Shown: positions 9,981 through 21,732 of the stretch, one piece after another
How the letters are laid out: every line of letters begins with the position of its first letter
Numbering within the stretch: the first letter of the stretch is position 1
NCBI GenBank assembly: GCA_014529385.2
Contig: CM043967.1
Coordinates: 83,458,278 to 83,522,277, forward strand
DNA: 64,000 nt
Source of the DNA: Adiantum capillus-veneris
Taxonomy: Eukaryota; Streptophyta; Polypodiopsida; Polypodiales; Pteridaceae
Direction of reading: 5' to 3'
Translations under genes and position numbers: made by a program
The notes under the pieces: generated by a model
Databases searched by the model: none
Told to the model about the DNA's origin: nothing
The model's input: the letters and a program-made list of their open reading frames with translations, nothing else

Positions 9981-9988
9981 TTTAAATA
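9981..9988 (-). promoter_or_regulatory. Possible TATA box of the H3-type gene
   Basis: TATTTAAA on the minus strand lies 45 bases before the ATG at 9936. This would give a short leader. It is a motif call only, in an AT-rich context. Confidence 0.35.
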
Positions 9989-10077
9989 GGTTTTTTTGAG
10001 ATTTGGGCCCTTTCACACTATGTGGCCAATTGAGTGAAACTCAAATAAAGCAATTGAATTGAACAACTAAACCTGGA

Positions 10078-11807
10078 TCATGCGGATGGCTGATGGGACG
10101 CCCAAACGCTGCCTTTTCGATATTTAGTTGCACGCCAAGCTTCGTGGCCGAGGGACGCTCGCGAGCGTTTCCACTTCTCGGATGCTGCAGTACGGGAAGC
10201 ATTGCGTAACTGCTTTGCTAACATCGATTTTCTTGCTTTCTCAATAGTACGAGTTCTCCCAAAGGTGTGCCTAAAAAACCAATTAAACATCTCTTGGAGG
10301 TAGTTGGAGTGTGAACTACCACCACCATGCCGAGTATTCTTGAAGTAGACTCCTTTTGCTCGATAGTGGGACTTCTCCATGCCTTGTGTACTCCATATAT
10401 CAAGCGAACCATAGCGGTCCATGAAGTATGCACCATGCGCATAGAGAATGTGCTAAAACAACCAAAAAGGAGATAAGCGAATAGAAAAGTTACATTTTCA
10501 AACATTGCATATGTATTAAGTCCGTTAAAACAAACCATGTAGTGTGTAATCTTGCTTTCAGACCATCCGTCCTTAGCGGCCTTTGTGAATTCATAAAGCA
10601 CCTTCTTGAACTCCTCTCGTTGCTCAACGGTGGTGCTTGAAAGATTCATCAATTGCACAACCTTTTGAAAGGATGACCATACTAGCTTGCGTTGGTTAGC
10701 AACCTCCACATTGGGATCTTTGTCCGTCATGCATGAACACAAATCTTTCCACAACTCCCACCGCTTCTCACTTGCTAGATCGACACTTGCCTTGGATACC
10801 TGCATCGGAGACATTGACATCTTCTTGAAAAATCGACGTGCTTTGGCTCCATTCATGAAAACCTTCTGTGCCACCTCATATGTCTTCTCCCTACAAGTCT
10901 CTGCTACAATGTTCACCCTTGATCGGTGACATCCAATTTCATTAAGGAGCGTCTTCACCCCTTGCAAGGAGTCTTTTGACCGTTGAAGGGGCTTCATTGT
11001 GAAAGCATAATCAATGTGATGCTTTAAGATCCTATCAAATATTCGCTTAAACGCATGCAATGTGCAAAAGTGAACATTGTTGAGGGAGAAGGGAATTATG
11101 GGGTTCCACCCAGGATCTTTGCTATCCCTATTGGGCACCTGCAGCATATCACATGAAAGAACCGAACTTTGCCACTCCCTATTTATATGGTCATCATTAT
11201 CATCGTCCTGACCTTCCACTTGAGTTGCTCGACTTGTCTTGTGCCCTTTCGTACAGAATGGACAGGGAAGTAAAGAATTTGCACCTTGTTTGCATCCAAG
11301 CATGCACTTTATGGTCTCTAGATCACCACCTAAATGCCATTCAACATCAAACTCCCCGCGTCCTGGAACCATGAGCTTCTCACCATTTATTTGAGCTTTA
11401 ATGACCTCTGTGACCCATGGGATTCTACTGAAAATCCATGCAAGGACTTCATGTGTCTCTTTCGGAACTTCAATTGCACCAAGCCACCATATATCCTTCT
11501 CTGATTGCACACTAAAAGAGGGCTTTGTCGCTTCACTCGAACTGCAAGATTGCTTGGCATAAGCTAGGGCTTCATTCATAAGCGTGATGCTCATTCTCTC
11601 CAACTTTCTCCCTTTAACAATTACACACTCATCCAACTTCAGCACAAACACAAGCTTGCCTTCAAGAACTGCCAACAACATAAAGCCTCAGAATGCATGT
11701 TATGACACATCATAGAGCATGTAGGCAACTCTAAACTAACCTGCATCACTCAAATTGTAGAAAATAGCCATGGACTGCTGCAATCGTATCAAGTCCAGTG
11801 TAACCAT
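10078..11807 (-). CDS. DDE transposase-like gene, three exons
   Basis: The model is exon 1 11807-11741, exon 2 11668-10536 and exon 3 10452-10078. Introns have GTTAGT/TTGGCAG and GTTTGT/GTTTTAG borders and joining phases 1 and 0; the product is 524 residues with no internal stop. Around residue 35 is LKLDE. Around residue 137 is GGDLETIKCMLGCKQGANS followed by CPFC, which matches the GGD-(x)n-GL-x-(x)n-PC-x-(W/F)C pattern seen in many domesticated or mobile DDE transposase-like proteins. Around residue 226 is TLHAFKRIFDRIL, a helix that in such proteins carries catalytic or DNA-contact residues. Exon 3 encodes YGSLDIWSTQGMEKSHYRAK and a basic C-terminus. I cannot name the superfamily, and a target-site duplication or terminal repeats were not found. 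The intact frame suggests recent activity or domestication. It stands 140 bases upstream of the H3-type gene, on the same strand. Confidence 0.65.
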
Positions 11808-12160
11808 TTTGGCATGTCATCATTCAAGATAATAAAAGGAAGTACCTGATTAGAGTAAGGTACACTCTATCACGGGTCCACATGTGAATATCACATTGGT
11901 GGAAATGTGGGTCAAGATTAGTTAGAAAATCTTCTTGATTCTGTCAGGCTGGATTTTCCCTAACCCTATTACCTACACCCGACAATGTTTTGAAATACTT
12001 GGTCCCGATTGGCCGTAGAGTTGCTTTTTGCACTGTTGGAGACTTTGGAGGGCTTTGAAATTTGTGCTTAAAGTGCTAGACCCCCAAGCGCACTTGGGGA
12101 TGTAGGAAGGTTGTGGACTTTTGAAGTTTCTTTGGAGTGGAAGAAGGAAGTCTAAAGGCT
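11808..12160. other. Upstream flank of the transposase-like gene; nothing recognised
   Basis: No gene or clear promoter motif is seen. A stop lies in frame just before the proposed start at 11807, so the coding region does not extend further unless an upstream exon exists. Confidence 0.4.
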
Positions 12161-12164
12161 TGCC

Positions 12165-12352
12165 AAGGCTTGAACCCACAAAATGGATCCACCATGCTCA
12201 AGCGTTAGTGACAAACTATATGGCAAAAAGTATGCTCGTTGGAATTTGATCATGTGAAGCTTGAACCCACAAAATGGCTTCACCATGCTCGAACGTTAAT
12301 GACAAATTCAATGGTGATAGCTATGCTCATTGGAATTTGACCATGTGACCCT
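12165..12352. repeat. Tandem duplication, about 93-bp unit
   Basis: Two diverged copies share GCTTGAACCCACAAAATGG, CACCATGCTC and TTGGAATTTGA. The copies begin near 12167 and 12259. A third, weaker match of the last part lies near 12570-12600 (ATGCTCATTGGAATGTCTGA). Confidence 0.65.
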
Positions 12353-14390
12353 CCTTTTTGCAAAAAATCTTATAGGATATCGTTGATGGCACGGAGGCAT
12401 GACCCACAAGGGATGGGAACGATAGGTACACCTGACTTTAGGATGAGGAGTATAGATCGCAGATCTTGCTTTGATTGGGATGCGATCAATGCAAATGTGA
12501 TGTCAAACATTGGAGATTCACTCACAACGAAAACCTCTCTAGCCATACAAACCTTGAAAATGGCCAGTGTAATGTGGTCTATGCTCATTGGAATGTCTGA
12601 TCAAGATTATACAATGCCAGCAGTCACCCTCCTTTGAAGTTCCATGTAGTCTTTTCTAATGAAGGCAAAGGTGATCCACGGTCAACTCTCGATGGATTGA
12701 CATACTTTGTGTGTACGTGGTTCTCGCTTTGCTACAATGATATGGTGAGGCTCGGCAACCGGCCTACATTAGTCAAGTAGGTCGATCAACATGCCACAGT
12801 GGGCATTCACCTCCACACACCGGTGTACCGTTCAAAGAGATGTATTCCATTTGTATGTACATATGATTGGTTGCAACAAGTCCTCCAATGGCTTCAGATA
12901 CAATCACAACAAAACATAACAAAGTTCTTTTCTTCACCTTAGTAGGGTGCCAATGACAACTAGAAATGATGTGAAGTGATCAAGATTCTTGGATTGTCTC
13001 ACGAGCCTATTCAATTGGGCACGTGCATATCTCCAACTTTTACCATGCAAAATTTTCCATGCATTAATTGGCCGTGTCCCCATATCTCCATCCTTTTACT
13101 AGCATGCTGTCGCATAGTTGCCTATGAAATCGTTGTAGATGCATGAGAGGCCTTAGTTCTCCATTAGGGATTATGTCTATAGAGAATCATTGTGCTAGTT
13201 TTTGAGAACATCTCTAATGCATGCGCAAATACTTTAAAGGCTGGCACATGGGGAGCACTTCGCAAGGCCAAGGTAGAGAGCGCTCTGTGCTACTACTAAT
13301 GAATGGAGGCATTACAAGTGTAGGTCGAATGAAGCATGCTTATGCTTTCTAGCATGTTATAGGGGAACCACTAAGTCTTTACTTCCGTTTTGAAACCTAG
13401 CTAGAAAAGGGAGGCCGTGATCCAAGGTTTTGTTCAACGATCAAAATTTATCATAGAAGAAAATAACAAATAACCAATCTAAGGAAGAAACATTGAAGGA
13501 GGATTCAATAGCCTTTAAGATAGAGCAAAACAGTCAGGAACGTGAGGGTAAGAGCACATCAAGGTGCCCCGTGTGTTGAGAATTTGAAAATAAGAGGGCA
13601 TCAGGAAAGAGTTCAGTGGACATTTTCTGAATCAAGCACGACAAGGTCATGAGAGTGGGTAAGAGCACAGGAAGGTGGCGAGGTTGATGACTGGGTTGGA
13701 TAACCTCGACCTAGTCACGTGCAACATGCCGGAATGCTGGTCATCGCCGTGATCGAGGCTCCTGGCTTGCCATAGTTCTTCCAACCTCCGTCCCCCCGGA
13801 AGAGCTGCGCTCTCTCTTTTTCGCTCTTCCTCCTCCGATTACGTTGTTCAGACGAGGGGACAGCGTACGTGCACCAAGGCGCTGGGGGCTCGAGGATACG
13901 TTAGACGGAAAATCCATGGGTCCACGTGTCAAAGCGTCTTTGGAAAGTTTTGGTAGGCTAGTGCCTGCCGTGCGGCGACAATGCATGTTCAATATGAGCC
14001 ACTGGTGACTCCTCCTGATGAAGAGCGATGAGCCGACAACTTACGGATTGGATGGCAGATCGGCTTGCCTGACGACGTTGTGGCCAATGGGCGCCGCGCC
14101 CCCACAAGATCGAGAACTTAGAAGGGAGAGCGAGAGCTGGTCGAGCTGGGCCCCTTTCTTCATTGATTGAGGTGCATGTGCAATATAATATTGGGTAGTG
14201 CAGGGTCAGGCGAGGCCTGCAGGGCCACGATTAGGCGCTGCCTGTCTGCTGCATGTTACTCACAATCGCGATACATGTCCATTGTCGATGGCCCAGCTGC
14301 CCTCGACGTCCAGGCAGCCATGGCCCACCATGATTACCGGCAATAGAACTCCCCTTATCTGGCCAGGAGAGAGCGGCCACCTGGTCCTGA
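12353..14390. other. No gene seen; GC content rises toward the expansin gene
   Basis: No frame with family similarity was found on either strand. Base composition shifts from AT-rich to GC-richer after about 13650, approaching the expansin gene. Open frames there look like composition effects. Part of 14000-14390 is probably expansin upstream regulatory sequence. Confidence 0.4.
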
Positions 14391-14392
14391 TG

Positions 14393-14399
14393 TATAAAT
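14393..14399 (+). promoter_or_regulatory. TATA box of the expansin gene
   Basis: TATAAAT lies 142 bp before the expansin ATG at 14535. A start site about 30 bp downstream would give a leader of roughly 110 bases, normal for this family. Motif and position only. Confidence 0.55.
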
Positions 14400-14534
14400 T
14401 AAGAGGCTCTATCCACTGATCCCCGCAAGCAGCTGCGCAATCGTCAGCCTTAATTTGCTTCGGCTTGCCCAAGCTTGCTATCATTAAGCAATTAGAATCT
14501 GCAGGTCAGTCAGGGTGGTGCGCTGCAAGCTGGG

Positions 14535-15453
14535 ATGGCACCTGCTAATTTGTACTCCCTTCTGCTCCTATTGCTGCCCTGCTTCATCCACCTGAAGTCG
14601 GCCTCGGCGTCCTACTATGGCAGCGGCAGCTCCTAGCAAAGTGGGTGGACCAGCGCGCATGCCACTTTCTACGGTGGTAGTGATGCCTCGGGCACCATGG
14701 GTAAGTCATGAAGTCTCTTGATCTGCCTGCCTCTGATCATCGAATCGATTCGTATACGCACAATATTCATGCGCCGAGCTACCAGTACAGTACATGTCAT
14801 TTGGCTGATAGAATTTCATTAATGCAGGGGGTGCGTGCGGTTATGGCGACCTCTACCTCTCGGGCTATGGCACCAACACGGCAGCCCTGAGCACTGCCCT
14901 CTTCAATGCCGGCCTCAGCTGCGGTGCTTGCTTCGAGATCCGGTGCGATGCATCGTCCGACCCGCAATGGTGCATTGCTGGAGAATCGGTGACGGTCACA
15001 GCCACCAATCTGTGTCCTCCCAACAATGCCCTGCCCAACAATGCGGGCGGCTGGTGCAACCCACCTCTCCAGCACTTCGACATGGCGCAGCCGGCGTTTG
15101 AGAAGATTGGAGCGTACAGGGGCGGCATCGTGCCTGTGGAGTACCGCCGGGTGCCCTGTGCCAAGAAGGGTGGAATCCACTTCACCATGAATGGTCACGC
15201 CTACTTCAACCTGGTGCTCATTACGAATGTGGGAGGAGTGGGTGATGTGCACTCCGTCTCCGTCAAGGGCTCGCGCACGGGATGGCAAGCCATGACCAGA
15301 AACTGGGGCCAGAATTGGCAGAGCAATGCGCAGCTGGACAGCCAGAGCCTCTCCTTCCAGGTCACCACCAGCGACGGCCGCACCCTCACCTCCTACGACG
15401 TGGCGCCCGCGGATTGGCGCTTCGGCCAAACCTTCAGCGGCGAGCAATTCTAG
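14535..15453 (+). pseudogene. EXPA-like: Alpha-expansin gene with one in-frame stop
   Basis: Alpha-expansins are secreted wall proteins that loosen cellulose-xyloglucan contacts at acid pH. Exon 1 is 14535-14700 and exon 2 14828-15453, with GTAAGT and AATGCAG borders; the intron falls inside GTMG/GACGYG, the conserved expansin intron position. Residues 1-25 are a signal peptide (leucine run, then SASA). The mature part carries [48 protein letters not shown], the [12 protein letters not shown] strand and the C-terminal carbohydrate-binding domain with [10 protein letters not shown] and WRFGQTF. The full reading is 263 codons, the usual length. The only defect is TAG at 14634-14636 (codon 34), right after the signal peptide, where one C-to-T change from CAG would explain it. 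All later codons are intact, so the lesion is recent, a sequencing error, or bypassed. Confidence 0.9.
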
Positions 15454-15559
15454 CTTCAATATCTGGTCGCCCAAAGTAGGCGCTGCTAGCTACTTCATTT
15501 GGGATTGGGAGAAAAACAATATTCTACACTACACTGTATTATATATACTGATGGGGGAC

Positions 15560-15660
15560 TTGTGCTAACATCATCTAGCGAGCTGAGGTTGCACCCAATT
15601 ATATTTACCCAAGGAGCAACCCACAAGCCAGATTGTTCAATGTGATAAAGCCATCCCTCC
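15560..15660 (+). repeat. Short segment repeated at 16945-17030
   Basis: The segment TGCTAACAT...GAGTTGAGG...TTTACCCAAGGAGCA...CAAGC-AGATT downstream of the expansin recurs in diverged form at about 16947-17030. This suggests that the region after the expansin was duplicated together with the unit at 17031-17375. No coding is supported. Confidence 0.55.
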
Positions 15661-15791
15661 AGCCAACCACATGATCAATGTCATTCTTACCCATGTAATG
15701 AGTGGGGCACCCTTGCTCGTCGTGAGTCATGCATGAGTCATGACCGTCAAAGATGTTTGGGATGTTTTTTGATTTGTGTGCACAATGTAAA

Positions 15792-15794
<3 letters not shown>

Positions 15795-15840
<46 letters not shown>
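15795..15840. repeat. (TC)n microsatellite
   Basis: An uninterrupted TC repeat of 46 bases lies about 340 bp past the expansin stop codon. Confidence 0.95.
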
Positions 15841-15845
<5 letters not shown>

Positions 15846-16480
15846 GTCATGTTGATATGTCTCCTCTACTCTAATTTTCTCATTGGTTATGGCATGCTAG
15901 AGATGTCTAGTTTCGTTCTTCTCAAACATGTTATGATAGCACCTGTGGACATTGTTGAAATTCTTATGACATTGGTGCGCTTTCATTGATTGAGGGGCAT
16001 GTGCATGTGTAAAACTTTCCCAAGTTTTATCGACCTTGTATCTTTGCTGCTAATTGTGTTTGATTAGCATCAATGGCAGCCATGTTCTCATCCATAGCTT
16101 GATCCTTGTTTGGATCTCCAATGGCAACCTTAAAATACATAAACTACATATCCCACCCAATCTTTGCCATAAAAGCACAATGTCAAGCCATAAAACTGTC
16201 AAGTCAATCTCTACATAGGATATCTTGCTCTCCTAGATCGATGTGGTCCAAGATCAATGTCGGGAACCGTATATTATAATTGGAACCTTATTGCACCCGA
16301 AGTATTCAACAAAGACCATACTAAACTCCTCATCAAGAATTTCCTCCTTTAGAAGGAACCCGAACTCCAAATGGGCCCCTTTAGATTAAGGGTTGATTCT
16401 GCAGTGGCCAATAGGAAATGGGTGGCAACCACAAGATGTCACTGTTTGCATCATAGCTTGTTCTCTCCTTCCCTTGGTCC

Positions 16481-16508
16481 CCCCCCCCCCGCTCTCTCTC
16501 TCTCTCTC
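16481..16508. repeat. Poly-C and (CT)n microsatellite
   Basis: A run of ten or more C followed by G and a short (CT)n tract. It lies upstream of the first copy of the 0.35-kb duplication. Confidence 0.8.
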
Positions 16509-16567
16509 CACCTGGAAAGAGTCTAGAAACATTCAAAAGCATTTTCTTGCAACTTTTTCAAGTGAAG

Positions 16568-17375
16568 ATACAACCAGCTTACATGCCCCTTCTCCTTGAG
16601 TCCAAAGGACTTCCTATTGAGTTTATGGGCATGGCCAGAGTTGTGGGCTAAAGGTGCACAAATCTCTCAACATTAGCTTCCTAGAATTCTAAGAGAGACA
16701 AGTACGTTGTCCAAAACATTCATTGAAGAAAATCAAGATGGATCAAGTCAAATCAAGTAATGGTTTGGAAGATGGAATGGAACATGCTTTTTACTTCATG
16801 GTCCATCACTAGATTCCAACAATAAAAGAGGCTTTCCTATAGTTGTAATGTGTCACGGCATGGGAAAATTTTAAAAGGTTGGCACTTTCTGTAGCATTAC
16901 TACGACATTGCCCCCAATTATATATATTGTTGCTAATTGGGGCAGCTGTGCTAACATTTGCCGGTGAGTTGAGGGTTGCACCAAATTATTTTTACCCAAG
17001 GAGCAGTCTGCAAGCGAGATTATATAATGAAATACAACCAGCTTACATGGCCCTTCTCCTTGAGTCCAAAGGACTTCCGATTGATTTTATGGGCATGGCC
17101 AGAGTTTTTAACGAAAGATGCACCAAAGCTCTCAACATTAGTTTCCTAGAATTCTAAGAGAGACAAGTACGATGTCCAAAAGACTCATTGGAGAAATCAA
17201 GATGGACGGAGTGACATCAAGTAATGGTTTGGAAGATTGAATGGAACATGCTATTTACTGCATTGTCCATCCTAGATTCCACAATAAAAGAGGCTTTCCT
17301 ATAGTTGTAATGAATCATGGCATGGGAAAATTTGATAAGGTTGGCACTTTATGTAGCACTACATCGACATTGCCC
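16568..17375. repeat. Direct duplication of about 345 bp
   Basis: Copies at about 16568-16912 and 17031-17375 share, in order, CAACCAGCTTACATG, CTTGAGTCCAAAGGACTTCC, TTTATGGGCATGGCCAGAGT, CAACATTAG, AGTAATGGTTTGGAAGAT and CATGGGAAAATTT. The copies differ by scattered substitutions and small gaps. A 92-codon frame at 16879-17157 crosses the junction and copy 2; it matches no family I know and is not kept as a gene. Confidence 0.85.
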
Positions 17376-17379
17376 TCAA

Positions 17380-18080
17380 TGACAAATTAAGCATATTTTT
17401 CTCTGTTAGAGGAGACCATACTCACCCATACAATGCTTGCATCTATTTCCTTTTCCCAATCTTCACCATAGGAGTGATCTCGGTTAGCTTGAAAACCCTT
17501 AAATGTGAGACCAACCATTTGAGTATAGAGAAACAGTCTTTCATTCAAATTTGAAAACCCTTTCTCTCGAGACTTTCTACTTGAAAGCTTCCTCACGCCC
17601 CCACTGTTCAAGAAAGTCTTTTCTCCTAACGGGTTTCCTCCAAGACTCAAACCGAAAACAGTAGTAGAATTTTCTATATTCGTAGGATTTTTGAACTAGT
17701 TTCTAGTATATTTTACAGGTTTTTATTTTAGAGGTTTTTCTTCCCTTTACCTTGGTTTGCAATCGTTACCTTTGATTTTCAACCGGCTCAAGGCTAAGCT
17801 GAGGCAAACCTTTCACGAACACTACCACACCCTATACTTTCTTCTTTTTTGAAATTTAGTTAGTTATAATCAATTAGTTCATTTGATTTTGGAGGCTTGT
17901 GGCCCTTATTTTTCAATTTTAGCCATCTAAAGGCTTATATTTATTGGCTTTGAGACTTGAATGTTTTTCTATTTTTGCATTGGATTTTTAACAGCCCAAA
18001 ATTTTGAAAACCCATTGAAGTCCTTTTCCACTGTTCACATCAAAATGACCTACACATGTTGTTATTTTTCTAGACGAGAC
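17380..18080. other. No gene seen
   Basis: AT-rich, low-complexity sequence without family similarity on either strand. Confidence 0.4.
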
Positions 18081-18086
18081 ACTTTT

Positions 18087-18172
18087 TTTTTTCTTAAAGT
18101 AGCTCAAAACCACTTGTGGTATTCTATGTAAAAAAAACGTAGCTCAAAACCACTTTTGGTATTCTATGTTTC
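18087..18172. repeat. Short tandem duplication, about 40-bp unit
   Basis: GTAGCTCAAAACCACTT followed by TGGTATTCTATGT occurs twice in succession. Confidence 0.75.
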
Positions 18173-18390
18173 CTGAATCACCAACAACTTAGCACACTAA
18201 CCCAATTACTTATTATAAGGCCCTTTTGGTCCAATTTTTTTATATAATGAGCCGATTGGATCACCTCACCCCATGACTCACACTCAAATTTGGCATCCTT
18301 GGGAAATTTTTATTATTTTGTTTCTCTTTTTTTGATACTTTGTAGAAGACCACTCAAAACCTATCGTACTGTGCAGCTGTCTTTGTGCAG

Positions 18391-18860
18391 TCACATTCTC
18401 ATTGACATCATCCCCAAAACCATCTTTTCTATGAGCATACCAAAATAAAAAACAACATTCCTGTCCACCATCCTGACTAGATGTGTGATACGGATGTAAT
18501 ATTTGTATACTTCTTGCTCTTGGGAATAACCTATGAACACATATTTTCCAGTTTTTGGGTTCAACATTGTATACAACTCATTAAGAACATGTATATAGAA
18601 ATACATCCAAACACTGTGCCAAATTAGGTTTTCTACCAACAAATTTGTCCTCAGGTATCGTGTTATGTAGAGCACCGGTGGGTGTCCTATTCATAATATG
18701 TAAAGCCATAGAAAGTGCCTAAGCCCAATAACAACGAGGCATATGCTTCTAATTCACCATTGCCCTTGCAATTTCTACAATGTGCTTGCTGTTTCACTCA
18801 CCAACACCATTGCAGTTAAGGACTTTACCATCATGAAAATTTAGAGAAGTGCTCTTGGGA
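18391..18860 (-). pseudogene. Copia integrase C-terminal remnant
   Basis: The minus-strand translation shows NRTPTGALHNTIPEDKF-like and GRKPNLAQ, then LNPKTGKYVFIGYSQEQEVY. These correspond to the copia integrase end (INR-x-P-T, P-E-x-x-W/F, GRKP) and the K-x-x-FIGYS motif that precedes the reverse transcriptase. Frames are broken by stops and at least one shift. No LTR or reverse transcriptase is found next to it. Confidence 0.75.
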
Positions 18861-21730
18861 GAGATTTCGCCTTAAAATATGTAACTGTAGCATGTGAGTT
18901 CACCAAGAGAGTTTTTTTATTTCAATAAAGTATATGTTTACATCGATAAAAAGGGTTTTTAAAAATCACTTTCAAAAAAACTCTATAGGTTTTAAAGGAA
19001 GAAGAGTCATTTAATTCATGAAAATATATATGTGAAGAGGGATTATTTAAATGTTGCTTGAAGCGGGTGATATAGAGGGTTTTGTAATAGTGGAGGCCTC
19101 AAGGAAGTACTATCCACCTCCATGTGACATCAACATTGTACATATTTTCATGTTTGTTTTTCAACCACAACCTGAAAATTTTGAAGAAAGTGAGTAATGG
19201 CCTCAATTTTGTATACCATGAAAGCGTTCAAGAGAGTATATTTTAAACTGCTTATTTGTGAAGTTTTTACAAATAAAGTACACCCTTCTCCTATTCAATA
19301 GGTAATTTTTTCCCCTAATTCCTTTTTATGGTACCCTTTTGTATGCGAAAACGTGAGAAGAAAAGAAATTTAAATATAACCACTTCTATTGCACTCACGT
19401 GATAGTGACATAATTATTACTAGTGCCCCCCCCCCCCCCCCCCCGAGAGCCTTAGAGGAAGGTACCAAAATTAGATCAGGTTCATTTGGTGTTTGCAACT
19501 TGTACACCATTAAGAGCAATTCTTTCTTTCCATAACACATCAATTATGTATGCAAATGCTACAATGGAGGAGCAGAAGCAAAGGTCGGCTTCTTGATAGA
19601 TTAGGGCATGAAAACATTGCATCCATCCATTGGCAGAGGCCCTATGGATCACTTTGTTTTCCCCTTGCTGCTGGGACACTTGATGTACCAAGTATCTTTC
19701 TTGCAAGGTGCATTTCGATGTTGCATGCATAGACTCCAGTTTGGTTGAAAGACTTGATGTATCGTTGTCATGCCATGTCACATGCATAATATGAAACTAA
19801 AATATCTACCTCACTCTCAATGATTTTGTTATGTGGGACCGAATGCTATAATGTACATAGTTTGATCTATGCGAAAACAGATGCCATGGTTGCAGTTTTG
19901 TATATACCTTGTTGGGACAGTGAGGCCCTAGACGTGGCACTATGGTATGTTTTTTCACATAAACATATGCCTATTTTGCTTTAGAAATGTACAAAGGTCA
20001 AGTGCATTGAACTGGCACGCTCGTTTTGCCTAGAAAGTTTAATGCGGTCGATCTCGACCAAAAATAGTAGGTTTTATGCGCGGGTGTAAGAGATGTATAC
20101 GTAGTGATTTCTAAGTGGAAAAATGAGGTTCAAGATGAAATTCATTCCAATGGGATTTTCCACAATTTTAGGGTTTATGGACGAAAAAGGCTATTTTTGG
20201 GCTAAAAAATGGCTCAAAAAGGTCATAATGGTAAAACATGACCCAAAAATGGCTCCAAATGCCACATCACTCACGATGCCATGTCTATGAGGACTGAAGG
20301 AGCATTTTAAAAGTACAATCTCAGCACTTTAAGATTATATGTGCAAAGCCTACACATATGATCTGCTAGTGCAATCTCATGTTGTTCCAACCCTGTATTT
20401 GAGGCTGTGAGGCCACCAACTAGGGTTTCCCCAATTCAAATACTTACTTGGGATTGTCTAATGAAATTTTTAAGCTTCCATGAAATGGCTATGATGAAGA
20501 ATTGAAGCGCTTTTTTAGGGTTTTTATCAAGGGGAAGAGCATTGCAATTGTAAAATTGGAAGCGAGGCTACACCAAATCATCATACACACAAGAGTTTTA
20601 AGTCGATATTGGTTATTTTCAAAGAGAACATTTCATGGTTGGAGCTCTATTTTTGTGTAATGGAAATGGCCTATGAACTGAGAGTAGCAGAACTAGGAAA
20701 TTAGATAAATCACTTTTGTTACATTACTTTGTGAGCATAGCGGGCGAACTTAATTGATGGTAGCAACATAAACATGATACTTAGTTAACTTGGCATGAAC
20801 AATACTTTTGCAAGAGAGAGAGAGTCTAGAGAACATGACAGTAGTTGAGGACCGATTCATACGGAGCAGGTCCCCCCTCCAATAGGCATTTGTATTATAG
20901 TTTCTCCCATCAAGAGAGACTTGGTACAATACAATCTTGGTGTTCCTTGTGACCTAGGTGATCCAATGAAGACGGAAAGATTCATGCATCACAAACATAA
21001 CATAAACTTTGTAGAAAGCATTAACTATCCCAAGACTTAGTCCCAAGGTCTCAAACACCTTCGAAGGTGGAGAGAGCTAGCGGGGAATGAGGGTAGGGAA
21101 GAGTAAGAAGAAACATTCCATAGGAGAAAGAAATAATTCCTCACTTATCATCACTCTTCTTGCTAGCATACATAATAGCATAGTAATGAAGATGGAGAAG
21201 ATGGAATGCTTAAGCGTTGAAGCATGGCTCTTGGTTGGATTTGCATTTCATAGCCAAGAGTGTTGGTGTAGGCTCTCACTTCTCACAAGCTCGGAGAAGG
21301 AGGTGGAGTTCCTCCACTTTCACCAAGTGAGAATCAATCCACAAAATGAGTGTGTGTATGGTGTATATCCCCCCAGCACCCCCCTTGCTTGCTTGGGGTG
21401 ATTTGTAGCTTTTACACATGTTTCAAGCTCATTGGACCCCTCTCCCCCCTAGGCAATCACCTGAAACATGCATTCAAGTACATGGGTAGTCTTTTGACAA
21501 GTGTCCTCCTTACCCCTTAGAGAGAGAGAGAGAGAGCTTGAAAATATCTAGATTTGTTGGATGGAACTAGAAGCTCATTGGACCCCTCTTTAGCCCAACC
21601 AATAGCATTCAAGCACACCATGTGGTTAAGCTTAGGGAGAGTCTGACATGTGTCCCATGTGCCCTTTGAGAAAAGGGGTGCCCTTTGGGTGAGTGGAAGG
21701 TTAAGTCAAAGATTCCCCTAACTTTGGGAC
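18861..21730. other. No gene seen; contains poly-C tract
   Basis: AT-rich sequence without recognisable coding on either strand. A run of 19 C lies at 19426-19444 and a short (AG)n at 20814-20824. Open frames of 60-104 codons show no family similarity. Confidence 0.4.
19426..19444. repeat. Poly-C tract, 19 bases
   Basis: An uninterrupted homopolymer of C. Its length is likely to be unreliable in the assembly. Confidence 0.95.
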
Positions 21731-21732
21731 TT

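Noticed and set aside
13741-13992. Minus-strand 83-codon Arg/Ser-rich frame
   Set aside because: Composition effect in a GC-rich upstream region; no similarity or gene signals.
14797-15474. Long minus-strand frame opposite the expansin
   Set aside because: It is the antisense shadow of a GC-rich coding exon; the plus strand has all expansin motifs and splice sites.
16879-17157. 92-codon plus-strand frame with a hydrophobic start
   Set aside because: It straddles a duplicated segment whose other copy is not open, and matches no family.
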